A stretch of DNA of 64,000 nucleotides from Nocardioides allogilvus (GCF_003047285.1 NZ_PZYX01000004.1:1-64000), one strand, 5' to 3'. Numbered from the stretch's first letter, positions 37,413 through 48,937 are shown. Program-made: numbers and translations. Notes: generated by a model not told the origin, from the letters alone.

Positions 37413-38285
37413 TCACGCTTCGGCGGTGCCCTGGTGGAAGCGCTGCTGCCACTGACCGCCGGTGCGCTGCCACAGCGAGCTGCGCAGCCGGGTCCCCTCG
37501 TCGGACGAGGCCCGCCACACGAGCAGGATCAGGTCGGGCGCGACCCGCGAGGCGGAGATGACGTCGAGGGTCACCGGCTCGGCCAGCGGACCGATCTCGG
37601 CGAGCGTGTCCTCGCGCGTCCAGAGCCGACCGGACGCGCCGATCTCCTGCCACTGCGGGTGCAGCAGGGCGGCCACGGTCGCGGGGTCGCCGCGCACCTC
37701 GTCGGCGAGCAGCGAGCGCTCGAGGGCGACGACCTGCTCCTCGTCGGTCGTGGCGACCTCGAGGTCGGAGAACAGGTCGGGCTCCTCCTCGACCTGGCCG
37801 ACCGCGGCGGCCGGGTGGGCGGTGCTGCTGCCGACGAAGCCCGGACCCGGGTCTGCCACGCGCCCTGCCTGGTACGCCGCTGCGGCGGCGTTCGCCCGCA
37901 CGTCGGCCGCCTCGTTGAGCACGTGACCGGAGTGGCCCTTGACCCACTCAAACTTCACGTTGGGTCGCATCGCCGCGTCGAGCGCCTTCATCAGCTCGAC
38001 GTTCTTCACGGGCTGGCCGGCGCCCGTCTTCCAGCCCTTGCGCTTCCAGCCGGCCATCCACTTGGTGACGGCGTTGATGACGTAGGTGCTGTCGCAGTAG
38101 ACGAGCAGGTCGTCGTCGAGGTGCGCGGTCTGCTGGAGGAGGTCCAGGACGGCCATCAGCTCGCCCATGTTGTTGGTGCCGTGCGGCCAGCCGCCCGAGG
38201 CCCAGCACGAGTCGTCGACGTACCACGCCCACCCTGCGGGTCCTGGGTTGCCGAGTGCCGAGCCGTCTGCTGCCGCGATGATCAC
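37413..38285 (-). CDS. rnhA: RNase HI with C-terminal DUF4440/NTF2-like domain
   Basis: A 290-residue fusion. Residues 1-145 are RNase HI, which cuts RNA in RNA-DNA hybrids: catalytic Asp in AADGSALGNPGPAGWA, Glu in NNMGELMAVLDLL, Asp in YCDSTYVINAV, and KGHSGHVLNEAADVRA with the last Asp. A 30-residue Pro/Glu-rich linker follows. Residues about 180-290 resemble DUF4440 (VVALERSLLADEVRGDPATV, LLHPQWQEIGASG). GTG 38285 places the catalytic Asp at the usual position; TTG 38297 is an alternative. Confidence 0.85.
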   Translation of the reverse strand: MIIAAADGSALGNPGPAGWAWYVDDSCWASGGWPHGTNNMGELMAVLDLLQQTAHLDDDLLVYCDSTYVINAVTKWMAGWKRKGWKTGAGQPVKNVELMKALDAAMRPNVKFEWVKGHSGHVLNEAADVRANAAAAAYQAGRVADPGPGFVGSSTAHPAAAVGQVEEEPDLFSDLEVATTDEEQVVALERSLLADEVRGDPATVAALLHPQWQEIGASGRLWTREDTLAEIGPLAEPVTLDVISASRVAPDLILLVWRASSDEGTRLRSSLWQRTGGQWQQRFHQGTAEA

Positions 38286-38328
38286 GGGAGCATCCAATCA
38301 GGGCGTGGGTGCGTGGCCGACCCGGCCG

Positions 38329-38394
38329 GGCGTAGTCAAGTGAGAACTTGTCGGCAAATGGCCGGATCACCACGAACTCTCACTTAACTACGCC
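38329..38394. repeat. long imperfect inverted repeat between rnhA and an SDR gene
   Basis: GGCGTAGTCAAGTGAGA (38329-38345) pairs with TCTCACTTAACTACGCC (38378-38394) with one mismatch, around a 32-base interior. It is less GC-rich than the flanks and lies in the divergent intergenic region. Confidence 0.65.
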
Positions 38395-38420
38395 ACGCAC
38401 GGGACCGGCATGATTGCCAC

Positions 38421-39161
38421 ATGACCCAGGAGAAGACTGCCGTCGTCACCGGAGCGTCCAGCGGGATCGGCGCGGCCACCGCGCGCGCCCTGGCGGGCGA
38501 GGGCTTCCGGGTGGTGTGCGCCGCTCGACGTACCGACCGGATCGAGGCACTGGCCGAGGAGATCGGCGGCGCGGCCATCGAGCTCGACGTCACCGACGCG
38601 GACTCGGTCGCCGCGCTGGCGGCTCGCGTCGACACCGTGCACGTGCTGGTCAACAACGCCGGTGGCGCCTTCGGCTCCGACCCGATCGAGTCGGCCGACC
38701 CCGACCAGTGGCGGGCGATGTACGACGTCAACGTGGTCGGCCTGATGCGCGTCACCCAGGCGCTGCTGCCCGCGCTGCGCGCGAGCGGTGACGGACTGGT
38801 CGTCAACATCGGCTCGACCGCCGGGCGCTGGGCCTACGAGAAGGGCGGCGGCTACACCGCGGCCAAGCACGCGACCCGCGTCGTGACCGAGACGCTGCGC
38901 CTCGAGCTCAACGGCGAGCCGATCCGGATCTCGGAGGTCGCTCCCGGCATGGTGCACACCGAGGAGTTCTCGCTCGTGCGCTTCGGCGGCGACCAGGCTG
39001 CCGCGGACGCCGTCTATGCCGGCGTTGCCGACCCGCTCGTCGCCGACGACATCGCCGAGGCCGTCCGCTGGATCGCCTCGCTCCCCTCCCACGTCAACGT
39101 CGACGAGCTCGTGATCAAGCCCCGCGCCCAGGCCGCGGCGCACAAGGTGCACCGGGCCTGA
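38421..39161 (+). CDS. short-chain dehydrogenase/reductase
   Basis: A 246-residue classical SDR. TGASSGIGAATARAL is the NAD(P)-binding motif, LVNNAGGAFG follows, NIGSTAGRWAYEKGGGY carries Ser and YTAAKHATRVV the Tyr-Lys pair. NADP preference is suggested by the Arg pair in CAARRTDR after beta-2. It resembles YdfG-type 3-hydroxy acid dehydrogenases, but the substrate is not certain. CATGAT at 38409-38414 lies 6 bases before ATG. Confidence 0.88.
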   Translation: MTQEKTAVVTGASSGIGAATARALAGEGFRVVCAARRTDRIEALAEEIGGAAIELDVTDADSVAALAARVDTVHVLVNNAGGAFGSDPIESADPDQWRAMYDVNVVGLMRVTQALLPALRASGDGLVVNIGSTAGRWAYEKGGGYTAAKHATRVVTETLRLELNGEPIRISEVAPGMVHTEEFSLVRFGGDQAAADAVYAGVADPLVADDIAEAVRWIASLPSHVNVDELVIKPRAQAAAHKVHRA

Positions 39162-39184
39162 GCAGGATCTGAGAGACTGCCGCC

Positions 39185-39877
39185 GTGCAGACCATCGGAC
39201 TCATCGGCGGCATGAGCTGGGAATCCAGCCTCGTCTACTACCGCGACCTCAACCTCGGTGTGCAGGAACGACTCGGCGGGCTCTCCTCGCCGAAGGTCGT
39301 GCTCAGCACCGTGGACTTCGCCGAGCTCACCGACCTCGAGGAGCACGAGCGCTGGGACCAGATCGGTGAGCTGCTGGCCGAGGCCGCCCGCGGGGTCGAG
39401 CGCGGCGGCGCCGACTTCCTGCTGCTCTGCACGACGACGTTCCACAAGGTCGCCGACGCGGTCGCCGACGCCGTGGACATCCCGCTGCTGCACCTCGGTG
39501 ACGTCGTCGCCGAGGCGTGCAAGCAGGGCGGACACTCGACCGTGGGCCTGATCGGCACCAAGGTCGCGATGGAGGACTCCTTCTTCGTCGATCGTCTCGC
39601 CCAGCACGGCGTCACCGTGCTGGTCCCCGACGCGAAGCACCACGACACGCTCAACGACGCGATCTACGACGAGCTCGTCCACGGCAACGTCGTCGACGCC
39701 ACCCGTCGCCGGGTCGTCGCGATCACCGAAGAGCTGTGGGACGCCGGCGCCGGCGCGATCCTGCTCGGCTGCACCGAGCTCGAGCTGCTGATCCGCCAGG
39801 CCGACATCGAGCTGCCGGCGATCCCGTGCACGACGCTGCACGTGCAGGCAGCGATCGACCAGGCCCTCGCCGACTGA
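39185..39877 (+). CDS. Asp/Glu racemase family protein (YgeA-like)
   Basis: A 230-residue cofactor-independent amino acid racemase. LIGGMSWESSLVYYR is a strong YgeA-type N-terminus. The two catalytic Cys are in LLCTTTFHKV and LLGCTELELL. YgeA enzymes racemise several amino acids, so a D-amino acid for wall or signalling is plausible. GAGACT at 39173-39178 lies 6 bases before GTG 39185. The gene converges with the M4 protease gene, 3 bases apart. Confidence 0.85.
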   Translation: MQTIGLIGGMSWESSLVYYRDLNLGVQERLGGLSSPKVVLSTVDFAELTDLEEHERWDQIGELLAEAARGVERGGADFLLLCTTTFHKVADAVADAVDIPLLHLGDVVAEACKQGGHSTVGLIGTKVAMEDSFFVDRLAQHGVTVLVPDAKHHDTLNDAIYDELVHGNVVDATRRRVVAITEELWDAGAGAILLGCTELELLIRQADIELPAIPCTTLHVQAAIDQALAD

Positions 39878-39880
39878 TCG

Positions 39881-41194
39881 TCACTGGTCGCGTCGCAGCA
39901 CCAGCGAGGCGAGCGCGTGCAGGTCGCCCGACAGCGCCTGCTCCGGCAGCGTGACCGGATCGCCGTCGGCGACCTGGAACGTGTAGACGAACATGTCCGG
40001 CATCCGCCTGTACGCCGCAGCGCTGGCCGCCGCAGCATCGAGGTCGATGCGCTCCACGAGGGCCCGCACGCCCTCATCGGCCTCGGCGAGCGAGACGGTG
40101 CCCTCCTCGATCCGGCCGGCGAACCCGCCCGAGCGCCTGACCCGGACCACGCCCTCGGGACCCGCCGGGACCGGGCCCCGGGCCGGCGCCGACGGCACGC
40201 GGCCCGTGACGCCGACCTGTTCCCAGGCCAGTCGCACTGCCTCGGCGTGCTCACCGGCCGCCGCGACGGTGGCCGCCGCGAAGGCCGCGAAGTCGGCGGT
40301 CGGCGTGAGGTCGCCAGAGGTCAGTGCGGCGTACCAGACCCGGCCTGCGCCCTCGAGGCTGGAGCCGCCGATCGCCGTGGCCGCGAGCTGGAAGGCGCGG
40401 TTGGGGATGCCGGAGTTGAGGTGGACGCCGCCGTTGTCCTCGTCGGTCTCGATGTAGTCGTCCATGTGGCCGACCTGCGGGTCGGTGCCGAGCGTGGGGT
40501 CGTCGTAGGCGGTGCCGGGAGCCGCCATGTCGCGCAGCGCCCGGGCGCCGATGCCGGCCACGAAGATCCCCTCCCCGATCAGCCAGTCGCCCTCCGCGGC
40601 GGACTCGCCGGCCAGGTGCTGCTTGAAGCAGGCGGCGAAGACGTCGGAGACCGACTCGTTGAGCGCGCCTGCCTGGTCCTGGTACTTGAGGCCTGCCGTG
40701 TGCTCGGTCACGGCGTGCCCGAACTCGTGGGCGAGCACGTCGGCACTCTTGGTGAAGCGCTCGAAGACCTTGGCGTCACCGTCGCCGAACACCAGCTGCT
40801 TGCCGTCCCAGAAGGCGTTGTCGTAGTCGCGGCCGTAGTGGACGGTGATGCTCACGGGAGCACCCGCGTCGTCGTAGGACGAGCGGGAGAAGGCATCGGC
40901 GAACATGGCCAGCGTCGCGGTGATCGCGTCGGCGGCCTCGTCGACTGCCGCGTCCCCGGTCGCCGCCTGCCCCGCGGAACGCACCGGCCGGCCCGGGAGC
41001 TGCGTCTGGCTGCCGGCGTCGTGCACTGTCCAGGCGGGGACGTCGACAGCCCGGGCCGCGGACGTGCGGGGCTCGGCGGCGCGGGCGCTGCGCCGGGCAC
41101 GCAGCTGCTCGTCGAGGGCGAGCGCGTCGGTTGCACCGACCCGCTCGAGCAGCCACGGTGGGATGAAGGTGCAGCGGTCCCGGGAGTTGTCCAT
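39881..41194 (-). CDS. protealysin-like M4 metallopeptidase with C-terminal emfourin-like domain
   Basis: A 437-residue thermolysin-family protease. A short propeptide begins CTFIPPWLLERV, the PP motif of protealysin-type precursors, and no signal peptide is seen. HEFGH (about residue 153) and NESVSD (about 180) supply the zinc ligands and catalytic Glu, and GGVHLNSGIPN the other active-site His region. Residues about 348-437 (VRVRRSGGFAG, PDMFVYTFQV) resemble emfourin, the small proteinaceous inhibitor normally encoded beside protealysin genes. Here inhibitor and enzyme are one chain. ATG 41194 is used; GTG 41200 is two codons upstream. Confidence 0.83.
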   Translation of the reverse strand: MDNSRDRCTFIPPWLLERVGATDALALDEQLRARRSARAAEPRTSAARAVDVPAWTVHDAGSQTQLPGRPVRSAGQAATGDAAVDEAADAITATLAMFADAFSRSSYDDAGAPVSITVHYGRDYDNAFWDGKQLVFGDGDAKVFERFTKSADVLAHEFGHAVTEHTAGLKYQDQAGALNESVSDVFAACFKQHLAGESAAEGDWLIGEGIFVAGIGARALRDMAAPGTAYDDPTLGTDPQVGHMDDYIETDEDNGGVHLNSGIPNRAFQLAATAIGGSSLEGAGRVWYAALTSGDLTPTADFAAFAAATVAAAGEHAEAVRLAWEQVGVTGRVPSAPARGPVPAGPEGVVRVRRSGGFAGRIEEGTVSLAEADEGVRALVERIDLDAAAASAAAYRRMPDMFVYTFQVADGDPVTLPEQALSGDLHALASLVLRRDQ

Positions 41195-41357
41195 GCACAC
41201 AGGTCTACCCGCTCACACCGACAACACAACAGACCCGTTGGTGTGTGCCGGAGCACGGTCGGTCACCGCTGGGATTCGGGGCCTGCTCCGGACCCCGGTA
41301 GCCTTGGGCGGCGCGTCTAACCCGCGCCCTCATTACTTGAAAGCGAGTGCTTTTCGC

Positions 41358-43244
<1,887 letters not shown>

Positions 43245-43255
43245 GTCCAGCTGTC

Positions 43256-43291
43256 ACGCCGGGTCAGTGGTTCGCGCCGCTGGCCCGGCGT
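43256..43291. terminator. hairpin between typA and rhomboid gene
   Basis: ACGCCGGG (43256-43263) pairs with CCCGGCGT (43284-43291), and CAG (43265-43267) with CTG (43280-43282) extends the stem. It lies between two convergent genes and touches the rhomboid stop codon. Confidence 0.65.
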
Positions 43292-43887
43292 CACGCATTT
43301 CGGCGTACGGCGCCGCGGTCCGCCAGCATCCAGGCGACCACGATGCCACCGACCGCGCCGAAGAGGTGGCCCTGCCACGAGATCCCGGGCTGGCCCGGGA
43401 ACACGCCCCACAGGGCGCCGCCGTACACCAGGAACACCGCGATCCCGAGGAGGATCTGCCACGGCTGGCGGGTGAAGACCCCGCGCACGACGAGGTAGGC
43501 CAGCCAGCCGAACACCACTCCGGACGCGCCGATGTGCACGGTGCCGATCCCGCCGAACAGCCAGGTGCCCACGCCGCCGATCAGCCAGACCCCGGCGGTG
43601 ACCGCGACCCACTGGCGCAGCCCGGACAGCAGCACCAGGAAGCCGAGGACGAGCAGCGGCACGGTGTTGGCGATCAGGTGGCCGAAGCCGCCGTGCAGCA
43701 GCGGCGCGAACAGGATCCCGCTCAGCCCGTCGGTGCTGCCGGGCCGGATGCCCTCCGCGTCGAGGCGGTTGCCCAGGGCGGTGTCGATGATCTCGGAGAG
43801 CCAGAGCACCGCGACGAAGCCCGCGCTCCACACGCCGGCGACCCGCCACTGGGGGCCGCGTCGAGTGTCGTATGTCGATGGGCTCAC
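43291..43887 (-). CDS. rhomboid-family intramembrane serine protease
   Basis: A 198-residue membrane protein with six predicted helices. GFGHLIANT, HIGASGVVFGWLAY (catalytic Ser in GxSG, about residue 122) and QGHLFGAVGG (catalytic His, about 174) identify an active rhomboid. Substrates are unknown. On the minus strand TAGGCT (43895-43900) lies 7 bases before GTG 43887 and overlaps the end of the MFS gene. Confidence 0.9.
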   Translation of the reverse strand: MSPSTYDTRRGPQWRVAGVWSAGFVAVLWLSEIIDTALGNRLDAEGIRPGSTDGLSGILFAPLLHGGFGHLIANTVPLLVLGFLVLLSGLRQWVAVTAGVWLIGGVGTWLFGGIGTVHIGASGVVFGWLAYLVVRGVFTRQPWQILLGIAVFLVYGGALWGVFPGQPGISWQGHLFGAVGGIVVAWMLADRGAVRRNA

Positions 43888-43897
43888 GCCGTCGAGC

Positions 43898-45253
43898 CTA
43901 CGAGGGCAGGTGGGGGCGCGTGACGCGGCGCAGGTCCGGCGCCAGGATCAGCAGACCGACCACCGGGAGGACGGCGAGGGCCGCAAGGCTGCCCGGGATC
44001 CCGATCACCTCCCCCAGGCCGGCCACGACGGCCGAGCCGACGCTGCCGCCGACGAGGAACAGCAGGGTCGCGATGCCCAGCGCCACGCCCCGTACGTCGA
44101 TGTGCACCGCGTCCCCGACCTTGGCGATCAGGGCTGGCTGGCCGAGGCCGAAGGACACGGTGGCGAAGACGACCGCGAGCGCGACCGGGACGGGCGCGAC
44201 CAGGTGCGTGCCCAGCGCCGCCATGAGCATCGACAGCGCTGCGATCACGGCCGCGACCGCAAGGCTCCAGGAACCCCCGATGCGTTCGAGGAGCGGCCCC
44301 GCGACCCGCGGCACCAGCATGGCGATCACGGCGCTCGGTGCCAGCAGCAGCCCGACCTCCCAAGGCTGCCAGCCCGCGTGCACGAGCACGGCCGGGACCC
44401 CGATCAGCAGCGCGAACCACGAGGCGGGCATCGCCGCCGCCGCGATCGCCGACCGCACCACCACGCCGTTGCGCACCACGGACAGGGGCAGGAAGCCGTG
44501 CGGCCGGTGGCGCACCCGCAGCGCCACCAGCGGCGCACCCAGGACGAGGAGGAGGGCACCGACGGCGGCGATGGTCAGGCCACTGGTCGGCGACTGCACG
44601 AGCAGCACCAGTCCACCCGACGTGCCGGCCACGAGCACGGCACCGAGGATGTCGAGTCGGGCACCACTGCCGCCACCCGCCAGGGCACGCCAGACGAAGG
44701 GGAGCACCAGCACACCCAGGATCGGCAGGGCCATCACGGCCCGCCAGCCGAGGGTGTGCTCGACCAGTCCACCTACGAGCGGACCGAGGCAGCTGACCGC
44801 GGCGGCCACGCCTGCCAGACGGCCGAGCGCCAGGCCGCGCACCGGGCCGTCATATCGCGCGCTCAGGGCCGCGACGCCCAGTGTCGGCACGGCTGCCGCA
44901 CCGGCGCCTTGGAAGATGCGCGCTACGAGGAGCACCTCGAACGAGGGAGCGAAAGCTGCGGCGATCGCACCTCCGGTCATCAAGGTGATCCCGAACAACA
45001 GCGGGAGGCGCACGCCGACCAGGTCGCTCACGCGGCCGTAGACCGCAGTGGTGACCGCGAGCATGAGCGCATAGAGGCTGATGGTCCAGGCGGCGTTGCC
45101 GACGCTGACGCCGAGGTCCGTGGCCATGAGCGGCAACGCGATCGCGGCTGACGAGGACCCCATGCCGGCCAGCCCGAAGAGAAGGCCCAGCAGGAGTGAG
45201 ACACGCCGGGAGTCGTCGACGGCCTCCACCTCGGTCGTCTTCGTCTGGCTCAC
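43898..45253 (-). CDS. MFS transporter
   Basis: A 451-residue major facilitator protein with 12-14 predicted membrane helices. YALMLAVTTAVYGRVSDLVG contains the loop 2-3 motif and RIFQGAGAAAVPTLG a helix-5-like antiporter segment. It resembles DHA-type drug exporters. Substrate unknown. GTG 45253 (SQTKTTEVEAVDDS) is chosen; an in-frame extension to 45295 is possible. The stop lies 10 bases from the rhomboid start. Confidence 0.82.
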   Translation of the reverse strand: MSQTKTTEVEAVDDSRRVSLLLGLLFGLAGMGSSSAAIALPLMATDLGVSVGNAAWTISLYALMLAVTTAVYGRVSDLVGVRLPLLFGITLMTGGAIAAAFAPSFEVLLVARIFQGAGAAAVPTLGVAALSARYDGPVRGLALGRLAGVAAAVSCLGPLVGGLVEHTLGWRAVMALPILGVLVLPFVWRALAGGGSGARLDILGAVLVAGTSGGLVLLVQSPTSGLTIAAVGALLLVLGAPLVALRVRHRPHGFLPLSVVRNGVVVRSAIAAAAMPASWFALLIGVPAVLVHAGWQPWEVGLLLAPSAVIAMLVPRVAGPLLERIGGSWSLAVAAVIAALSMLMAALGTHLVAPVPVALAVVFATVSFGLGQPALIAKVGDAVHIDVRGVALGIATLLFLVGGSVGSAVVAGLGEVIGIPGSLAALAVLPVVGLLILAPDLRRVTRPHLPS

Positions 45254-45327
45254 ATGAGGGCGCAACACTCGAGGTGGTCGCTTTGATTCCCGCACCTCCG
45301 CCGCTCAGCCCTCCTGGTCGGGTGCGG

Positions 45328-45966
45328 CTAGCTCTGCCTGCGCAGGCCCGTGCCGGACCACGACTCGTTGGCGCTGACCGCGACACCGATCAGCGCGGCG
45401 CCGAGGATCGCACTGTGCCAGCCCTGCCACCCGTCGGGGAGCAGTCGCACCATCGGCACGGTCATGGCATAGCCGATCATCAGCACCGGGATCCAGCGCG
45501 GGAGCGTGCCTGCCATCAGCAGGGCGACGCCCTGGAGCACCAGCCCCACCACGAAGGCCGCCACGAACGCGCCTATGTAGACCGAGAGCCCCGCGTCACC
45601 GGAGAGCGCCTCGACCGCGCCCGCATCGATCCCCACGTTGACGACGAGCGCGCGGAACAGGATCAGCATGGCGGCGTACCCCGCCGTGCCGATGGTGCCG
45701 AAGGCGAAGACCACGGCCCCGACGTGACCGGTCGTCCGCCCGCGCTGGGGCAGCAGGTGCAGGAACGTCGGGATGCCGAGGGTCAGCGCGAAGGCGGCGA
45801 ACATGAAGGCCGCCGACGCCATCAGCCAGCGATCGGGAGACGCCTGCAGGGTGCTGACCAGCTCGGTGCCGTTGGGCGAGGACGGCAGCGTGAGGGCACC
45901 CATGACGAGGGCGCACGCGCCCGAGGCGAGGGCCGCTGCGGCGTACGGTAGCCATCGGTCGCCCAT
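45328..45966 (-). CDS. uncharacterised integral membrane protein
   Basis: A 212-residue protein with six predicted membrane helices (GDRWLPYAAAALASGACALV, LMASAAFMFAAFALTLG and others) and no recognised catalytic motif. I do not recognise the family with confidence. On the minus strand TAGGTT (45975-45980) lies 8 bases before ATG 45966. It is separated from the MFS gene by 74 bases, so co-transcription is possible. Confidence 0.65.
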   Translation of the reverse strand: MGDRWLPYAAAALASGACALVMGALTLPSSPNGTELVSTLQASPDRWLMASAAFMFAAFALTLGIPTFLHLLPQRGRTTGHVGAVVFAFGTIGTAGYAAMLILFRALVVNVGIDAGAVEALSGDAGLSVYIGAFVAAFVVGLVLQGVALLMAGTLPRWIPVLMIGYAMTVPMVRLLPDGWQGWHSAILGAALIGVAVSANESWSGTGLRRQS

Positions 45967-46074
45967 GCTGGACGAACCTAGCCGGGCGCACGCGACAACA
46001 AGCGGGAACAGCACGAGATGGCCCGGACGGACTACCCAGCAGGGGCTCGACGTGACACGGGTAACGTCCGGCTC

Positions 46075-47235
46075 ATGACCGCGTCCCGCACCCTGCCGTC
46101 CGAAGAAGCAGTCGAGCTGCTCAAGCTCGTCCGCGAGATCGCCGCCAAGGAGCTCGCTCCGCGCTCCGCCGAGGCGGAGGCGACCGAGACCTTCCCGCGT
46201 GACGTCTTCAGGATGCTCGGCGACGCCGGGATCCTCGGTCTGCCCTACCCCGAGGAGCACGGTGGCGGCGGCCAGCCCTACGAGGTCTACCTGCAGGTGC
46301 TCGAGGAGATCGCGGCCGTCTGGTCCTCGGTCGGCGTCGGCGTCTCGGTGCACGCGCTGTCGTGCTTCGGCCTGTTCACCGCGGGCACCGAGGAGCAGAA
46401 GGCGCAGTGGCTGCCCGACATGCTCGGCGGCTCGCTGCTCGGCGCCTACTGCCTCTCCGAGGCGCACGCCGGCTCGGATCCCGCGGCCATGAAGACGACC
46501 GCCCGCCGCGACGGCGACTCCTACGTCCTCAACGGTGCGAAGGCCTGGACCACGCACGGCGGCCACGCCGACTTCTACAAGGTGATGGCGCGGACCTCCG
46601 ACGACCGCAACGGCATCAGCTGCTTCCTGGTCCCGGCCGCCAGCGAGGGCCTCAGCGCCGACGCACCCGAGCGCAAGATGGGCCTGACCGGGTCGGCCAC
46701 CGCCACGATGCGCTTCGACGACGTCCGCATCCCCGCCGAGCGTCGCCTCGGCGCGGAGGGCGAGGGCCTGAAGATCGCGCTGGCCGGCCTCGACTCCGGC
46801 CGACTCGGCATCGCCGCCGTCGCGACCGGCCTCGCGCAGGGTGCGCTGGACTCGGCCGTGGCCTATGCCCGCGAGCGGGAGACCTTCGGCAAGGCGATCA
46901 TCGAGCACCAGGGGCTGGCCTTCGTGCTGGCCGACATGGAGGCCGCGGTGCAGTCGGCCCGCGCCACCACCCTGCACGCAGCGCGCCTGAAGGACGCCGG
47001 CCTCCCCTTCTCCCGGGAGGCCTCGATCGCCAAGATGGTCGCCACCGACAACGCCATGAAGGTCACCACCGACGCCGTCCAGGTGCTCGGTGGCTACGGC
47101 TACACCCGCGACTTCCCGGTCGAGCGCTACATGCGCGAGGCCAAGGTCATGCAGATCTTCGAGGGCACCAACCAGATCCAGCGCATGGTCATCTCGCGCT
47201 CGCTCGCCAAGAACAACTCCGGCACGATCTCCTGA
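46075..47235 (+). CDS. acyl-CoA dehydrogenase
   Basis: A 386-residue FAD acyl-CoA dehydrogenase of normal length. [17 protein letters not shown] is the family signature, [20 protein letters not shown] follows, and [19 protein letters not shown] plus IFEGTNQIQ mark the C-terminal helical domain with the catalytic Glu region (FEGT). It introduces a 2,3 double bond in an acyl-CoA. TAACGT at 46062-46067 lies 7 bases before ATG 46075. It is followed 11 bases later by fgd. Confidence 0.9.
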   Translation: MTASRTLPSEEAVELLKLVREIAAKELAPRSAEAEATETFPRDVFRMLGDAGILGLPYPEEHGGGGQPYEVYLQVLEEIAAVWSSVGVGVSVHALSCFGLFTAGTEEQKAQWLPDMLGGSLLGAYCLSEAHAGSDPAAMKTTARRDGDSYVLNGAKAWTTHGGHADFYKVMARTSDDRNGISCFLVPAASEGLSADAPERKMGLTGSATATMRFDDVRIPAERRLGAEGEGLKIALAGLDSGRLGIAAVATGLAQGALDSAVAYARERETFGKAIIEHQGLAFVLADMEAAVQSARATTLHAARLKDAGLPFSREASIAKMVATDNAMKVTTDAVQVLGGYGYTRDFPVERYMREAKVMQIFEGTNQIQRMVISRSLAKNNSGTIS

Positions 47236-47246
47236 AGGGCAGCCCC

Positions 47247-48272
47247 ATGCTGAGGTTCGGCTACAAGGCGTCATCCGAGCAGTTCGCCCCGCGCGAGCTC
47301 GCTGACCTGGCCGTGCTGGCCGAGGACTCCGGCTTCGACTCGGTCTTCATCAGCGACCACCTGCAGCCTTGGCGCCACGACGGCGGGCACGCCCCGGCCG
47401 CGCTCCCCTGGCTCGGCGCGGTCGCCGCGCGCACCAGCCGCGTCACCCTCGGCACCAGCGTCCTGACCCCGACCTTCCGCTACCACCCCGGCGTGATCGC
47501 TCAGGCCTTCGCGACCCTGGGCTGCCTGGCACCGGGCCGGATCATCCTCGGTGTCGGTTCCGGGGAGTCGCTCAACGAGGCGCCGCTCGGCCTCGAGTGG
47601 CCCGAGGGCAAGGAGCGCTTCGCCCGGCTCAAGGAGGCGTTGCAGGTCATCCAGTCGCTGTGGGCCGGCGAGCGCGTGAGCTTCGAGGGCGACTACTACC
47701 AGCTCGCCAACGCCACCATCTACGACCTCCCCGAGCAGCCCGTCCCGTTGTACGTCGCCGCGTCGGGCCCCTCCGCCACGCGGCTCGCCGGCCGGGTGGG
47801 CGACGGGTTCATCTGCACCAGCGGGAAGGGCCGTTCGCTGTACGTCGACACGCTGCTGCCCGCACTCGCCGAGGGTGCGGCCAAGTCGGACCGGACGCTG
47901 GACGACCTCGACCTGATGATCGAGGTCAAGGTCTCCTTCGACGAGGACCTGTCCCGGGCGATGGACGACACCCGCTTCTGGGGCGCGCTCGCGCTCTCCA
48001 GCGAGGAGAAGACCGGCGTCGAGGACCCGATCGAGATGCAGCGCCTCGCCGACGCCCTGCCCGTCGAGCGCACGGCCTCGCGCTTCATCGTCTCCAGCGA
48101 CCCCGACGAGCACGTCGAGAAGATCTGGGCCTACGTCGAGATGGGCTTCCGCCACCTCGTCTTCCACGCGCCGGGTCCCGACCAGGCGCGGTTCATGGCG
48201 GCGTACGAGAAGGACGTGCTGCCCCGGCTGCGCGCCCGCGCGGCAGCCGAGGGCATCAGCCTGCCGGGCTGA
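47247..48272 (+). CDS. fgd: F420-dependent glucose-6-phosphate dehydrogenase
   Basis: A 341-residue LLM-fold F420 enzyme that oxidises glucose-6-phosphate and produces F420H2. The sequence tracks mycobacterial FGD1 closely: [35 protein letters not shown] (catalytic His/Trp region), [30 protein letters not shown] and NTRFW-type [11 protein letters not shown]. It shows the organism makes coenzyme F420. TGAAGGGC upstream of ATG 47247 acts as ribosome binding site. Its 3' end overlaps the convergent RibD-C gene by 17 bases. Confidence 0.92.
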   Translation: MLRFGYKASSEQFAPRELADLAVLAEDSGFDSVFISDHLQPWRHDGGHAPAALPWLGAVAARTSRVTLGTSVLTPTFRYHPGVIAQAFATLGCLAPGRIILGVGSGESLNEAPLGLEWPEGKERFARLKEALQVIQSLWAGERVSFEGDYYQLANATIYDLPEQPVPLYVAASGPSATRLAGRVGDGFICTSGKGRSLYVDTLLPALAEGAAKSDRTLDDLDLMIEVKVSFDEDLSRAMDDTRFWGALALSSEEKTGVEDPIEMQRLADALPVERTASRFIVSSDPDEHVEKIWAYVEMGFRHLVFHAPGPDQARFMAAYEKDVLPRLRARAAAEGISLPG

Positions 48273-48930
48273 CCAGCCAGCGCCCCAGCAACGTCCCGTC
48301 CTGCTCGAGCAGGGACACCGGCTCCAGCGCGACGTCGACGTCCACCCCGGCCATGATCCGCAGGTGGGCGCCGCCGATGAGGCGCGGCACGATCGTGTGG
48401 CACAGCTCGTCGACCACACCCGCGGCGACCATCGACCCGAACAGGTGCGGTCCGCCCTCGCTCAGCTGGTCCACCCAGCCGCGCTGCGCCAGCTCCGCCT
48501 TGAGCGCCACCAGGTCGACCTCGTCCTCGCCGAGCACCAGAGTGTTCTCCGACCCGAGCAGGGCCGTCGTCTCGGCCAGGTGGGGCGCGCTCGCGACGGT
48601 CGCCATCGTGACCCTGCCGGCGGGGGCACCGACCAGCCCCTCGGGCACCTGCCCGGAGCGGCTGACCACGACGAGCGGCAGCCGCGGGACGTCGTAGCCC
48701 TCGGCGCGCAGCGTCCCGGCCCCGACGACGAGGCAGTCCGCCTGCCTGCGCAGCAGGTTGAAGACCCGCTTGTCGGCCGCGTTGTTGATGCTCTTGCTCA
48801 GCCCGTCGCCGTCCTGGGCGGCACCGTCGACCGTGCTGACGAAGTTGACCCGCAGCCAGGGCTCGCCGCGCGGCGCGTAGGCAGCCGCCAGGGCCTCGTC
48901 GTCCAGGTCCCGCATGCCGACAAGCTCCAT
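48256..48930 (-). CDS. RibD C-terminal-type pyrimidine reductase family protein
   Basis: A 224-residue dihydrofolate-reductase-fold protein. [36 protein letters not shown] and [20 protein letters not shown] match RibD_C stand-alone reductases. Such proteins can reduce riboflavin precursors or act as alternative dihydrofolate reductases; which applies here is not clear. On the minus strand TAGGTT (48938-48943) lies 7 bases before ATG 48930 and overlaps the divergent promoter. Confidence 0.82.
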   Translation of the reverse strand: MELVGMRDLDDEALAAAYAPRGEPWLRVNFVSTVDGAAQDGDGLSKSINNAADKRVFNLLRRQADCLVVGAGTLRAEGYDVPRLPLVVVSRSGQVPEGLVGAPAGRVTMATVASAPHLAETTALLGSENTLVLGEDEVDLVALKAELAQRGWVDQLSEGGPHLFGSMVAAGVVDELCHTIVPRLIGGAHLRIMAGVDVDVALEPVSLLEQDGTLLGRWLVSPAG

Positions 48931-48937
48931 GGCGCCC

